From the NCBI RefSeq assembly GCF_040779325.2, contig NZ_JBFONT020000002.1:248001-312000 (forward strand): 64,000 nt of DNA. The letters run 5' to 3'. The notes beneath the pieces are model-generated. The model saw only the letters and a program-made list of their open reading frames with translations. It was not told where the DNA came from and did no database searches. Of this stretch, positions 34,268-43,468 are shown piece after piece. The number at the start of each line of letters is the position of its first letter. Positions within the stretch are counted from its first letter, which is position 1. The stretch is from Aestuariibius violaceus. GTDB taxonomy: Bacteria; Pseudomonadota; Alphaproteobacteria; Rhodobacterales; Rhodobacteraceae. The translations under genes and the position numbers were made by a program.

Positions 34268-34415
34268 ATAGATTGGCTTTCTTGATTATCAGGCCATGCG
34301 GCCCGTTTCTGAAAATGGATGGTCTCCAAACACTATTGCGAATTGTGTAGCGGCAGGGCGATCGGGCTGGCAAGCCCGCCCGTTTGGGGGGGCTGCCGAC
34401 GGACGCGGATCCCCT

Positions 34416-35009
34416 TCAGTGTCTCACGAGGCCCCTGAGGATCGTGTTCAGAACCGAGAGATGATCTTCGGCAGCGTCCCCCTTGGCGACGCCGAGGGCG
34501 GCGCGGTCGAACATGGCGGAGAGCTGCGCGGCGAGGGCGTCGAGCGGCAGGGGGCGGATCTCTCCCGCGTCCATCGCGGATTTGAGGCCGAGGCGGAGGG
34601 TGTCGGCCGAAGTCTCCCGGTCAATTGCGTCAAGCTCGAGCCGGCCGAGGATTGCGGGGCCGTCGAGCAGCATCAGGCGGACGCGGCCCGGCTGCTGCAT
34701 GGCGCGCAGGAAGGCGTCGCCGCCGGTGGTGAGTGCGTCGATGGTAGACGTGGTGGTCTTGGCGGCCGCGTCGATTTCAGCGGCGACGGCGGCGTATTCC
34801 TGACGGACGACAGCACGGAAGAGGTCGGCCTTGTCGGCGAAGTGGTGGTAGAGCGCGCCGCGCGTGACATTGGCCGCCTTGACGATCTCGGGCGTGCCGG
34901 TTTCCGCATAGCCCTTTTCGACGAAGAGCCTGCGGGCGGCCTTGGTCAGCGCGGCGCGGGTCGCGCGGGTGCGGTCTTCGTTCGAGCGGCGCTCGGGGTT
35001 TGATTGCAT
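34416..35009 (-). CDS. TetR family transcriptional regulator
   Basis: A 197-residue repressor. The N-terminal HTH (TRAALTKAARRLFVEKGYAETGTPEIVKAANVTRGALYHHFADKADLF region, residues ~18-65) is typical of TetR/AcrR. The C-terminal ligand domain is unassigned. It is divergent from a VOC-family gene. The 68-bp gap contains four CATAC/GTATG half-sites, so autoregulation and control of the VOC gene are likely. An apparent ligand is not identifiable. Confidence 0.92.
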   Translation of the reverse strand: MQSNPERRSNEDRTRATRAALTKAARRLFVEKGYAETGTPEIVKAANVTRGALYHHFADKADLFRAVVRQEYAAVAAEIDAAAKTTTSTIDALTTGGDAFLRAMQQPGRVRLMLLDGPAILGRLELDAIDRETSADTLRLGLKSAMDAGEIRPLPLDALAAQLSAMFDRAALGVAKGDAAEDHLSVLNTILRGLVRH

Positions 35010-35055
35010 ACGTGCAGCCTGTATGTTAATTCGAAGTTACATACAGATTGTATGC
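35006..35055. promoter_or_regulatory. Probable TetR operator cluster between tetR-type gene and VOC gene
   Basis: Half-sites GCATAC (35006-35011), CTGTATGT (35019-35026), ACATACAG (35039-35046) and TGTATGC (35049-35055). CATACA-GAT-TGTATG (35040-35054) is a perfect palindrome. The middle two half-sites form an 8-bp inverted repeat with 12-bp spacing. Confidence 0.75.
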
Positions 35056-35077
35056 ATCTTGACGAAGGAGTAAAGCG

Positions 35078-35503
35078 ATGCGGACGACACAATATTACCC
35101 GGTGATCATGACAGCGGATGTGGCCGGGACGGCGGAGTTCTATCGGCGGCATTTCCGGTTCACCCCGACATTCGAGAGCGACTGGTATGTGCATCTTCAG
35201 TCGGAAGAGGATCCGGGCGTGAACCTGGCCGTGTTGCGCGGCGATCACGAGACGGTGCCGGCGCAGGGGCGCGGGCAGGTTTCGGGGCTGATCCTGAATT
35301 TCGAGGTTGCGGATGTGGATGCGGAGTATCGCCGGGCGGTCGCGGCGGATCTGCCAGTGCTGCTGCCGATCCGGGACGAACCATTCGGGCAGAGGCACTT
35401 CATTGTGGCGGATCCGAACGGGGTGCTGATCGACGTGATCAAGCCGATCCCGCCCGCGCCGGAGTTTCTGGCGCAATATGCTGCAGAGGCGGTTCCGGCG
35501 TGA
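35078..35503 (+). CDS. VOC family protein (glyoxalase/bleomycin-resistance fold)
   Basis: A 141-residue vicinal-oxygen-chelate protein. The pattern YYPVIMTADVAGTAEFYRRH, GLILNFEVADVDAEYRRAV and FIVADPNGVLIDVIKPIPPA shows the two beta-alpha-beta-beta-beta modules. The start ATG follows GAAGGAG. The VOC fold covers dioxygenases, glyoxalases and drug-binding proteins, so the substrate cannot be assigned. Being divergent from a TetR gene with shared operators suggests an inducible detoxification function. Confidence 0.88.
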   Translation: MRTTQYYPVIMTADVAGTAEFYRRHFRFTPTFESDWYVHLQSEEDPGVNLAVLRGDHETVPAQGRGQVSGLILNFEVADVDAEYRRAVAADLPVLLPIRDEPFGQRHFIVADPNGVLIDVIKPIPPAPEFLAQYAAEAVPA

Positions 35504-35506
35504 GCC

Positions 35507-36436
35507 CTACGGCGCCGTTGCGAGGAGGTCGCGGACGAGACCCGCATGGGGGATCGGGGCGACCGCGCCGTGGCCGGTGACGGCGATGGCGGCGGCGGCG
35601 CTGGCGTAGCGGGCGGCGGGGACGGGGGCGTCGCCCGCGGCGAGGCGGGCGAGGAAGGCGCCGTCGAAGCAATCGCCCGCGCCGGTGGCGTCGACGGCGT
35701 CGACCTGGGTCGCCGGGATATGGGTCTGCGCGGTGCCGTCCGAGACGAGCGTGCCTTGGGCGCCCATGGTGAGCGCGATGATCTTCGGGCCGAGGGAGTG
35801 GATGTGGGCGAGGATGTCCTCCGCCGTCTCGAGGCCGGTGATCTGGCGGGCGTCGTCGAGGCTGGGGAGGGCGATGTCGGCGAGGCTGAGCGCCTCTTCG
35901 ATGGCGGGGCGGGCTTTGTCGAGCGGCCAGAGCTTGAGGCGGAGGTTGGGGTCGTAGGAGATTTGGGCGCCGGCCTCGCGGGCGATCTGGGCCGCGGCGC
36001 GGGCGGCGGCGTCGGCGCTGTCGCTGATCGCCTGGGTGATGCCGGAGAAATGGAGGATCTTTGTCTGACGCAGGGGCTCTTCCGGCAGGCTGGCGGGGCA
36101 GAGACGGGACGCGGCGGAGCCTTTGCGGCGGTAGTCGAAGACGTGGCCGTCCGGCGTCTGGCGGATGAAGTAGAGGCCCGTGGGCGCGTCGGGGTCGGTG
36201 GCCACATGGCTGTGGTCGATGCCGTCGGTGTCCCAGAGCTTGCGGAAGCTGTCGGCGAAGCCATCGTCGCCGAGGCGGGTGACGATGGCCGTGCAGGCGC
36301 CCTGGCGGGCGGCGGCGATGGCGACGTTCGAGACGTCGCCGCCATGGCCCGCGCGCCATTCGGTGCCGCGGATATGGGCGAATTCGAAGAGCGGTTCGCC
36401 GAGGGTGACGATATCCATCGGTTTGTCGGGTGCCAT
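35507..36436 (-). CDS. PfkB family sugar kinase, 2-keto-3-deoxygluconate kinase-like
   Basis: A 309-residue ribokinase-fold kinase. The N-terminal MDIVTLGEPLFEFAHI and GHGGDVSNVAIAAARQG bind sugar. The C-terminal signature DAVDATGAGDCFDGAFLARLA contains the catalytic Asp (GAGD). The wide similarity fits KdgK, which phosphorylates 2-keto-3-deoxygluconate, but neighbouring genes do not confirm the substrate. The start may be the ATG at 36436 or six codons inside at 36418, where the family N-terminus begins. It lies downstream of a hairpin cluster following the glycosyltransferase gene. Confidence 0.85.
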   Translation of the reverse strand: MAPDKPMDIVTLGEPLFEFAHIRGTEWRAGHGGDVSNVAIAAARQGACTAIVTRLGDDGFADSFRKLWDTDGIDHSHVATDPDAPTGLYFIRQTPDGHVFDYRRKGSAASRLCPASLPEEPLRQTKILHFSGITQAISDSADAAARAAAQIAREAGAQISYDPNLRLKLWPLDKARPAIEEALSLADIALPSLDDARQITGLETAEDILAHIHSLGPKIIALTMGAQGTLVSDGTAQTHIPATQVDAVDATGAGDCFDGAFLARLAAGDAPVPAARYASAAAAIAVTGHGAVAPIPHAGLVRDLLATAP

Positions 36437-36492
36437 GCGGAGAGACGAACGCGTGGGCGTGCGGGTGTCAAACCGGTTTTGGGGCAGCGGGG

Positions 36493-36560
36493 CGGGTCTT
36501 CGACCCGGAGGGCCTGATGGCCCTCAGCCTCCGGCGGAGGTATTTATGGCAAGATGAGGA
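36493..36560. terminator. Cluster of three hairpins with a Rhodobacteraceae-type intergenic motif
   Basis: CGGGTC-TTC-GACCCG (36493-36507), GAGGGCC-TGAT-GGCCCTC (36508-36525) and CCTCC-GGC-GGAGG (36528-36540) follow each other. The last is followed by TATTTATGGCAAGATGA. Similar GGAGGTATTT...AAGATGA tails are common between genes in this bacterial group. It probably separates the two minus-strand genes. Confidence 0.55.
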
Positions 36561-36583
36561 GGGGGGCTTTGAGCCCGGTCAGG

Positions 36584-39106
36584 TCAGGGGGAGATCCTGG
36601 GATCTGCGGCTGAGATTTCCGACAGGATGCGCTTCGGGTCGTCGGGACTGGCCGTGAGGACATGGCCGTTTGGGGCGGCGGCAACGGCCTCGGCCTGGGC
36701 GCCGAGGGCGAAGCAGAAGGTGGGCAGGCCGGTCGCGAGGGCCTCGTGGGTGGTGTAGGAGAAGGTCTCGGGCCAGATCGAGGGGATGAGCCAGGCGTCG
36801 ATCTGGTAGCGGTCGATAAGGGCGCCGAGTTCGGGCAGCGTGTAAGGGCCGTGGACGCGCAGGCGGCCCCGCGCGCGGAATTCGGGGCCTAGCATGCCGA
36901 TGAGGACAAGGCGGGGGCCGGTCTTTTGGGCGGCGAGCGCCTCGACGACGCGGGCGCCTTTGTGCAGGCCGATATTGCCGAGGATGCCGAGGGTCCGGAT
37001 TTCCCTGCTGTGGTCGGCCTTTGGGATGGTGTCGCGGAGCGTGTGGGGGCGGACCTGGATGGTGTCTGCGACGGCGGGCCAGGCGGCGGTGATCTGGGCC
37101 TTGCTGTCCTGGGAGAGGGCGGCGATCCCGCCCGCCGGGGCCAGGGGCGGGGCCCAGGCGGCGCCCCAGCCCTCGGGGGGGCCCCCGCGGCCGCCGGCGG
37201 GGGGGAAGGTACGGGCGGGGTCTGTGCTGTCTTCGGGCGGGACGCCATGGAACGCGCTGTTGCTGTCCAGGAGCGTGTAGGACGGGCTGATCGGCAGGTA
37301 GTCGTGGAAGAGGACCTCGATCCGGTCCTCCGGGGTCTCTTTGAGCGACAGGAGGTGGCCGGGGATCCCGATCGGGTCCGCGTGGCCGACGCCGCAGGAA
37401 TAGACGATCCGGCGCCGCTTTGCGGGGGCAAGGAGGGCGGCGGCGGTTTGGAAGGTGGTGCTGGCGGCGCGGGCGGTGCCTTCGGGGGCGTGGAGTTCGA
37501 TCTGCCAGGGAGTGGCGGGCCGGCCGACGCGCAGGACCACGGCGAAGCCGCCTTCAGCCAGGTCGCGCGCGATCCGGTCGCGGAGGTAGTACTCCGCCCC
37601 GCCGCCGAGGCTATGGGCCAGGTAGACGGGCAGGGGCGGCGCGGCCGCGTGGTTGTGGTGGGCGGCGGCAAGCGCGACCGCTAGGACGAGGCGGGGGACC
37701 GAGAGCGGATCGGTCTGGATGAAGGTGCGCACGTCGGCGTCGAAGGCCGGGTAGCGCCGGGACAGGATCGCGCCGTTCTGGCGGAGCAGCGCCTGCTTGG
37801 TCTCGGACCCGAAGGAGGTGCCGCCGCGATGTTCGACGAAAAGACTGCCGAGGCCGATATGGCGCCCGCCGGCGGCGCTGGCGCGGCGGCACCAGTCGAC
37901 CTCCTCCCCGTAGCCTTTGCCGAAAGCTGTGTCGAAGGGGCCGATGCGGTTCAGGAAGTCGATGCTCATCGCCATGCAGAAGCCGACGCCGGTGGGCAGG
38001 TCGGCGCTGGCGGCCTTGGGCGCCAGTTGGCGGGCGGTGGCGTCGATGGCGTCGCCTTGGCCTGCGGTGAGGGGCCGGGGCGCGCAGATGACCGGGGCGG
38101 TCAGGATCTCGGCATCGTTGGACATGGGCGTGACGGTCGCCACCGTGGGGTCGGCCAGGAGCGGCGCGAGGAGGCGGCTGGCCCAGCCATCCGGCACCAG
38201 CGCGTCGGAATTCAGAAGGACGACGTGGTGCTTCAGCTCGAGCGCACGCTCGAAGGCGCGGTTGACGCTGCCGATGAAGCCGAGGTTTTCGGGGTTCTCG
38301 ATCAGCTCGACGCGGGCGGCACGGCCGGGCGCGGCAGCCCAGTCACGCAGGTAGGGGCGGATCCGATCGTCGGTCGAAGCGTCCTCGACGAGGATCAGAT
38401 GCCAGTCGAGATCGGTGTGCCGGGCGATCCGGTCGAGCGCCTCTGCCGTCAGATCGAAGGCGTTGTAGACGGGCAGGACGACGGTGATCGGCACTGGCGT
38501 CGCGGCGGCTTGTGGCTGGGCGAAGAGGGTCGCGGCATCGACCATGCGGAGCGCCGCGTCGGTCTCCGTGAGGCCAAGGAGATCCCTCAACTGCTGCTTC
38601 AGCGCGTCCGACCGGGTGCGGCGCCAGGTCAGCGCGGTGGGCAGTGCCTTGGCCGCGCGCAGGGCGAAGGAGGGCAGCAGGCGCAGCTTCTGCGCGCGCA
38701 GCTGCCAGCGGGGGATCGGCGGCAGCGGGTAGGTGTGGCGGACCGGGCCGTCGTGCGTATCGAGGCTAAGGGTCAGGGCGAGGGGCGCCGGATCGAAGGG
38801 CAGCGTGATCTCGAAGCTGTCCTGCCGGGCCGGAGCCGCGGGTGCGACGAGGCCGGTGGCGGGCTGGTGGCGACCGCCGGCGCGGTCGGTTCTGTCCGAG
38901 GTCAGCGCGACCGAGGATGCGGTGGACCAGCCGGTGACGGTCAGCTGGCCGTTCTCGAGCGTGATCCGGTCGACCATGCCGATAACGGCGCCCGCCTTGT
39001 CGTGCAGGGCCAGGCCGGGGCTTTCCGCCCGTATGCGGGGGGCGGCATAGAGCTGGAAGACGCTGCGGAAGAGCGTGAGCGATCTTGCGAGGGGGACGCG
39101 CGCCAT
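36584..39106 (-). CDS. Large two-domain glycosyltransferase (GT2 plus GT4-like)
   Basis: An ~840-residue cytoplasmic protein. After an N-terminal beta-rich region, a GT2 domain runs from ITVVLPVYNAFDLTAEALDR through HVVLLNSDALVPDGW (DxD-like metal site) to VDWCRRASAAGGRHIGLGS. A GT4-type domain follows, with LAHSLGGGAEYYLRDRI at its start and the nucleotide-sugar region IDAWLIPSIWPETFSYTTHEALATGLP at its end. It probably modifies a cell-surface polysaccharide. I prefer the ATG at 39106 (MARVPLARSL). The frame is open to a TTG at 39184, but without a ribosome site. A GC-extreme Gly/Pro stretch near residue 660 keeps the expected Trp pattern. Confidence 0.85.
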   Translation of the reverse strand: MARVPLARSLTLFRSVFQLYAAPRIRAESPGLALHDKAGAVIGMVDRITLENGQLTVTGWSTASSVALTSDRTDRAGGRHQPATGLVAPAAPARQDSFEITLPFDPAPLALTLSLDTHDGPVRHTYPLPPIPRWQLRAQKLRLLPSFALRAAKALPTALTWRRTRSDALKQQLRDLLGLTETDAALRMVDAATLFAQPQAAATPVPITVVLPVYNAFDLTAEALDRIARHTDLDWHLILVEDASTDDRIRPYLRDWAAAPGRAARVELIENPENLGFIGSVNRAFERALELKHHVVLLNSDALVPDGWASRLLAPLLADPTVATVTPMSNDAEILTAPVICAPRPLTAGQGDAIDATARQLAPKAASADLPTGVGFCMAMSIDFLNRIGPFDTAFGKGYGEEVDWCRRASAAGGRHIGLGSLFVEHRGGTSFGSETKQALLRQNGAILSRRYPAFDADVRTFIQTDPLSVPRLVLAVALAAAHHNHAAAPPLPVYLAHSLGGGAEYYLRDRIARDLAEGGFAVVLRVGRPATPWQIELHAPEGTARAASTTFQTAAALLAPAKRRRIVYSCGVGHADPIGIPGHLLSLKETPEDRIEVLFHDYLPISPSYTLLDSNSAFHGVPPEDSTDPARTFPPAGGRGGPPEGWGAAWAPPLAPAGGIAALSQDSKAQITAAWPAVADTIQVRPHTLRDTIPKADHSREIRTLGILGNIGLHKGARVVEALAAQKTGPRLVLIGMLGPEFRARGRLRVHGPYTLPELGALIDRYQIDAWLIPSIWPETFSYTTHEALATGLPTFCFALGAQAEAVAAAPNGHVLTASPDDPKRILSEISAADPRISP

Positions 39107-39202
39107 TCGGAACGGGGTGCCGTTTGCTATCGGGCCGGTTGCGCCCGTTCGCTTCCGGGTATCGCGGAGCGATGCGGGGTTCAATTCGTTTTCGGTACGC
39201 GG

Positions 39203-40057
39203 TCAGCGCATATCCCTCGGACTAGCCCCGTAGCGCGCGGTGAAGAGGCGGGTCATGTGGCTGTGACTGGCAAAACCGCAGGCATAGGCGATCTGGGCGA
39301 TCGAGAGGCGTCTGTCGGCGAGGAGGGTGCGGGCACGGTCCAGCCGACGCTCGCGGACATAGGCGAAGACGGGTAGGCCCATGACAGAGCGAAAGGCGGT
39401 CTGGAACCAGGAGGGGGACATTGCGGCGGCGGCGGCAATCCCAGCCACCGAGAGGTCGTTGCCCAGATGCGCCTCTATGTAATCAACGGCACGGGTGATA
39501 CGGGGATCGATGCTTGCATGCGTCGTTCCATTTCGGTCCTGATCGGGGCGGTGGATTTGCCAGGCGCAGGCCCACAGGGCGATCGACATTCCTTCGATGA
39601 ACAGCCGATCAGGGTCCTCGAACCGCAGGTGATCGATGAGCTGGCGCGCAAGAATCGCGCCTCGCGGTGACTTTCGATAGCTGGCGAACTCGGTTGGAGG
39701 GCCATGATTGTGGAGTGCATCTGCGAAGATCCCCTCTACACGTGTGGGATCCATTTCAAGGAGCAGACCCCAATCGAAGTTCTTTGCCCGCAGCCGAAGA
39801 TCTGTTTTGGCCGGCGACCACCCGACGCTGTCCGACGGTGCCATAAATGTTTCCAGTCGGTCTGAATTCACCGACCATGACATTGGTACTTCATTCAGGT
39901 TGAAATCCGCGATGTGGACCTCTGTACAGTAGTGCACCTCGGCCTTGCCGGGAGGCAAGGCAATGGCCCGGACGCCCGCCTGTCTGAACTCGTGATCGAG
40001 CTCTGGAACCTGGCTGATGGGTGGTCCGTCGAAGGAAAGATTGAGCAGTCTCGTCAT
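39203..40057 (-). CDS. AraC family transcriptional regulator
   Basis: A 284-residue regulator. The C-terminal ~100 residues hold two AraC helix-turn-helix motifs (LSVAGIAAAAAMSPSWFQTAFRSVMG and LSIAQIAYACGFASHSHMTRLFTARYGASP). The N-terminal sensor part begins MTRLLNLSFDGPPISQVPEL and is not a cupin I can recognise. Its DNA is less GC-rich than the neighbours. It is divergent from the molybdenum hydroxylase operon across a 397-bp gap, making it the most likely activator of that operon, though this is inference. Confidence 0.9.
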   Translation of the reverse strand: MTRLLNLSFDGPPISQVPELDHEFRQAGVRAIALPPGKAEVHYCTEVHIADFNLNEVPMSWSVNSDRLETFMAPSDSVGWSPAKTDLRLRAKNFDWGLLLEMDPTRVEGIFADALHNHGPPTEFASYRKSPRGAILARQLIDHLRFEDPDRLFIEGMSIALWACAWQIHRPDQDRNGTTHASIDPRITRAVDYIEAHLGNDLSVAGIAAAAAMSPSWFQTAFRSVMGLPVFAYVRERRLDRARTLLADRRLSIAQIAYACGFASHSHMTRLFTARYGASPRDMR

Positions 40058-40454
40058 GTGAAGACCCGGGGCAGCCGCCTCATCGTCTCGCCCGTCCAGC
40101 CGGCTTCAGGTGCTAGGGCGGTCCTGTCCTGATCTTCAGAACAGCCGCAGATCGATGAACTGACCCTGTCCGGAACTTTAGAAGCATGGTCTTTGGTCGG
40201 TTTCGTCAGCACGTGATCACCCGTCATTAAAGACTGCTATGGCTCGAATTTCTTTCCCGTTCTTTCCATCTGTTCAAAGGCTCGATCGACGTTTTGACAC
40301 CGTTTCCGGTGTCTTCGCAGGCTTTATCCGAAGCGCGCCGGCGTCCTGCCTTCAGGCGGCACGCATGTGCCAGCATTCAGGTCCCTTGTGAAAGACTAGG
40401 ACAACTTTAGCGGTCAAAACTGTCGATACCCTTTCAGTGGATTGATCCTTTCAA
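40058..40454. other. Regulatory intergenic region between AraC gene and hydroxylase operon
   Basis: 397 bases, AT-richer than average, without a supported gene. It contains a 7-bp stem-loop GACACCG-TTTC-CGGTGTC (40296-40313) overlapping a TTGACA at 40294. No matching -10 at normal spacing was found. Confidence 0.5.
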
Positions 40455-40844
40455 ATGACCTCTGCCTGGACGCCCGACACGATACGCTGGCAGCAGACCG
40501 GCCCTGACGGGAGCCGCCTGTGCGAGCTGGGGCGGTTCGATATGGGCGGAGAGGTAAACGCGGTTGCGCAGTTCCTGCCCGCGGGCACCTGGCATTCGCC
40601 TTACCGGGTCGACCGGCCGATCTGGATCTTCGTGGCCGACGGCACCTTCTGCCTGGGGCGGGGGGAGGTCGTCGCGACGCGCGGCCTGGCCGAATACCCC
40701 ACCGGCAGCCTGATCGAGATCCCGGCGGATATCCCCCATTTCGATGGCTGCCATGAGGGGACCCTGATCTTCACCCTGGCGGTGGAGGGGACGCGGCTTA
40801 GCTTTGTGAAAAAGCGTTCCCGGCACTTCCCCAATAAAGACTGA
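40455..40844 (+). CDS. Cupin-domain protein
   Basis: A 129-residue single-cupin protein. A jelly roll is suggested by FLPAGTWHSPYRVDRPIWIFVADG, the PTGSLIEIPADIPHFDG turn and GTLIFTLAVEGTRL. The His residues of the first motif are partly present (WHSPYR), with PHFD in the second. It is the first gene of the operon with the 2Fe-2S and molybdopterin subunits and ends 31 bp before them, so it may modify the substrate or act as a sensor. No clear ribosome site precedes the ATG at 40455, so the start is uncertain. Confidence 0.8.
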   Translation: MTSAWTPDTIRWQQTGPDGSRLCELGRFDMGGEVNAVAQFLPAGTWHSPYRVDRPIWIFVADGTFCLGRGEVVATRGLAEYPTGSLIEIPADIPHFDGCHEGTLIFTLAVEGTRLSFVKKRSRHFPNKD

Positions 40845-40875
40845 CGATCTTTCATCCTGGAGAAGGAGACGACGT

Positions 40876-41334
40876 ATGACAGACTTCACCCTCAATGGCA
40901 GCGGCGTCTCGGTCGAGGCGGATCCCGATACGCCGCTTCTGTGGATCCTGCGGGAACGGATGGGGCTGACGGGCACCAAATTCGGCTGCGGGATCGGCGC
41001 CTGCGGGGCCTGCACCGTGCATCTGGACGGGCAGGCGGTGCCGTCCTGTTCGATCCCGTTATCGGTCGCCGAAGGGGCGGAGGTGACGACGATCGAAGGG
41101 CTGTCGGAGGGCGGGCTGCACCCGGTTCAGGAGGCCTGGATCGAGATCGACGTGCCGCAATGCGGCTATTGCCAGACCGGGCAGATCATGGCGACGGCGG
41201 CGATGCTGGCCCAGGTGCCGGAGCCGACGGACGAGGATATCGACAGCTATCTGGCAGGCAACATCTGCCGCTGCGGGGTTTACCCGCGCATCCGGGCCGC
41301 GGCCAAGCGTGCCGCCGAGCTGAGCCGGACATGA
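40876..41334 (+). CDS. (2Fe-2S) subunit of a molybdenum hydroxylase, IorA-like
   Basis: A 152-residue small subunit of the xanthine-oxidase family. The plant-type 2Fe-2S site is CGIGACGACTVHLDGQAVPSC and the second, helical-domain 2Fe-2S site is CGYCQTGQIM with GNICRCGVYPRI. It transfers electrons from the molybdenum subunit encoded next. The two-subunit plus cytochrome c arrangement, with no FAD subunit, is that of isoquinoline 1-oxidoreductase and related aldehyde dehydrogenases. The start follows GGAGAAGGAGACGACGT. Confidence 0.95.
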   Translation: MTDFTLNGSGVSVEADPDTPLLWILRERMGLTGTKFGCGIGACGACTVHLDGQAVPSCSIPLSVAEGAEVTTIEGLSEGGLHPVQEAWIEIDVPQCGYCQTGQIMATAAMLAQVPEPTDEDIDSYLAGNICRCGVYPRIRAAAKRAAELSRT

Positions 41335-41345
41335 GGGAGGGAACG

Positions 41346-43457
41346 ATGACACAGACGACACGACGCACGTTCCTCGCCGGGTCCGCCGCGACGCTTGGCG
41401 TTCTTTCCGTGCCGATCCGGCTTCCGGCGCAAGAGGTTACGCAGCCTTCGGCGCCGGGGGCATATCTGCGGATCGGGGCCGATAACTCGGTCACCTGCAT
41501 CCTGCCGACCTGCGAGATGGGGCAGGGAACGCATACCGGGCAGGCGCAGATCCTGGCCGAGGAGTTGGGCGCAGACTGGCAGACGATCCGCATCGAGATG
41601 CCGGTGCAGCCGGGGCCGGATTACCGTCTGCCGTTCGGGCAGATGCGGTCGGTCGGGTCCTACGGGATCCGCCACTGGCACGACCCGATGCGCCGGGCCG
41701 CGGCGCAGATGCGGATGATGCTTATCGAGGCCGGGGCGTCCCGGCTGGGCGTTCCGGCGGACGAGCTGAGCGCGGTGGGCGGGGCGATCGTCCATGCCGC
41801 GTACGGCCAGGCGATCCCCTTTGGGGAGCTGGTCGAGGCGGCCTCCGCCTTGCCGGTGCCCGCCGATCCGGTGCTGCGGCCGGAGGAGGAGCGGACGCTG
41901 ACCGGGCGGACGGTCCCCCGGCTCGATACCCGGGTGAAGGTGACGGGTGAGGCCGTGTTCAGCATGGATGTGACCCTGCCCGACATGGCGTATGGCGCGG
42001 TCCGGATGGCGCCGGTCTTTGGATCGGACGTCGCCGCGATGAATGCGGACAGCGTGCGCGGGATGCCGGGCGTGATCGAGGTGGTTCAGGTGCCTCGTGG
42101 GGCCGTCGTGGTCGGCGAAAGCTGGTGGCAGGCCAAGCAGGCGGCCGATGCGCTGGATATCACGTTCACCGAGACGGAGAATGACGGGCTCGACACGCCT
42201 GCGATGGAGGCGGAGATCCAAGCGGCGCTCGACCGCGCAGATGTGCCGATGACGCTGGAGCGGGGTGATCTGGACGGCGCCTTCGCCGGGGCGGCGCAGG
42301 TGGTCGAGGCCGATTATGCCGTGCCGATGCTGGCCCATGTCTGCATGGAGCCGATCAATTGCACCGCGCAGGCGACCGACGACAGGGTCGAGTTGTGGAC
42401 CGGCACGCAGGGGCATGACTGGATCCGGATGGGTCTGGAGCGCGCGCTGGGTGTGACGGCGGATCAGCTGATCATCAACACTGCCTATCTGGGCGGCGGG
42501 TTCGGCCGGAAGACCTGGGAGAACGAGGCGATCCAGGCGGTCATGGCCTCCCGCGCGGTTGGCGGGCGCCCGGTCAAGGTGATCTGGGCCCGCGAGGACG
42601 ACGTGCAGCAGGGGCTCTATCGTCAGACGATGCAGATCCGGTTCCGGGCGGGCCTGTCCGAGGACGGGCGGATCACGGCGATGCGGGTCCGGATGGCAGG
42701 GCCGCAGATGGGGGCGGCCATCGTGCGGGACAACAATATGGATCCGTTTTCACTGCTTGGCCTGATCAACATCGCCTATGACATCCCGAACTATGCGCTG
42801 GACCATGCGGTGGTGCCGATCCCGGTGCCGCTGTCGCCGTGGCGGTCGATCGCGGAGAGCTTCAACGGCTATTTCGTGGAGAGCTTCATCGACGAGCTGG
42901 CCGATGCGGCTGGGCAGGATCCGTTGGCGTTCCGGCTGGCGAACCTGCCGGCAGAGTCTCGCGCCCGCCCGGTGCTGGAGAGGGTGGCGGAGATGGCAGA
43001 CTGGTCTGGCGCGGCGCCCGAGGGTGTGTCGCGCGGGATCTCGGTCGTCGAGAGCTACAACAGCTATGTCGCGCAGGTCGTGGAAGTCACGATGGAGGGC
43101 GAGCGGGTGCGTGTGCCGCGCGTCCATGCCGCCATCGATTGCGGGCGGGCGATCAATCCGGGGCAGGTCGAGACGCAGGTCCAGGGCTCGGTGATCGAGG
43201 CGCTGGGTGCGGCGCTCCGCGTCAAGATCAGCCTGGCCGGGGGGCGGACGGAGCAGACGAATTTCACCGATTACCCGATCCTGCGGATCGACGAGGCGCC
43301 CCAGATCGACGTTGCCATTGTCGAGACGGGCGCACCGCTTGGCGGGGTCGGGGAGCCGGGCGTGCCGCCATTGGCCGGGGCGCTCTGCAATGCGGTTTTT
43401 GCCGCAACGGGGCAGCGGATCCGCAGCCTGCCCTTGGCTGATCATGGCCTGGCCTGA
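41346..43457 (+). CDS. Molybdopterin-binding subunit of a molybdenum hydroxylase, IorB-like, Tat-exported
   Basis: A 703-residue catalytic subunit. The start ATG at 41346 begins MTQTTRRTFLAGSAATLGVL, a twin-arginine signal peptide, so the holoenzyme works in the periplasm. Family motifs are CEMGQGTHTGQAQILAEELG, TGTQGHDWIRMGLERALG, LGGGFGRKTWENEAIQAVM and the C-terminal GGVGEPGVPPLAGALCNAVF with E670 as catalytic base. It belongs to the isoquinoline 1-oxidoreductase beta/aldehyde dehydrogenase group. The natural substrate (N-heterocycle or aldehyde) cannot be decided. Compared with the larger IorB form it is slightly short. Confidence 0.93.
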   Translation: MTQTTRRTFLAGSAATLGVLSVPIRLPAQEVTQPSAPGAYLRIGADNSVTCILPTCEMGQGTHTGQAQILAEELGADWQTIRIEMPVQPGPDYRLPFGQMRSVGSYGIRHWHDPMRRAAAQMRMMLIEAGASRLGVPADELSAVGGAIVHAAYGQAIPFGELVEAASALPVPADPVLRPEEERTLTGRTVPRLDTRVKVTGEAVFSMDVTLPDMAYGAVRMAPVFGSDVAAMNADSVRGMPGVIEVVQVPRGAVVVGESWWQAKQAADALDITFTETENDGLDTPAMEAEIQAALDRADVPMTLERGDLDGAFAGAAQVVEADYAVPMLAHVCMEPINCTAQATDDRVELWTGTQGHDWIRMGLERALGVTADQLIINTAYLGGGFGRKTWENEAIQAVMASRAVGGRPVKVIWAREDDVQQGLYRQTMQIRFRAGLSEDGRITAMRVRMAGPQMGAAIVRDNNMDPFSLLGLINIAYDIPNYALDHAVVPIPVPLSPWRSIAESFNGYFVESFIDELADAAGQDPLAFRLANLPAESRARPVLERVAEMADWSGAAPEGVSRGISVVESYNSYVAQVVEVTMEGERVRVPRVHAAIDCGRAINPGQVETQVQGSVIEALGAALRVKISLAGGRTEQTNFTDYPILRIDEAPQIDVAIVETGAPLGGVGEPGVPPLAGALCNAVFAATGQRIRSLPLADHGLA

Positions 43458-43468
43458 AGGAGAAAACG

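Noticed and set aside
33239..35009. Possible genomic island with the zincin gene
   Set aside because: No integrase, attachment repeat or tRNA flanks it; only composition differs, which is not enough to define borders.
36541..36560. Possible mobile repeat (TATTTATGGCAAGATGA tail)
   Set aside because: It occurs only once in this window and sits after hairpins, so I describe it as part of a terminator cluster rather than an inserted element.
37110..37220. Apparent Gly/Pro-rich insertion in the glycosyltransferase
   Set aside because: The Trp and Ala spacing around GWGAAWAPPLAPAGGIAALS fits the normal linker of this family, so it is only GC-biased sequence, not an insertion.
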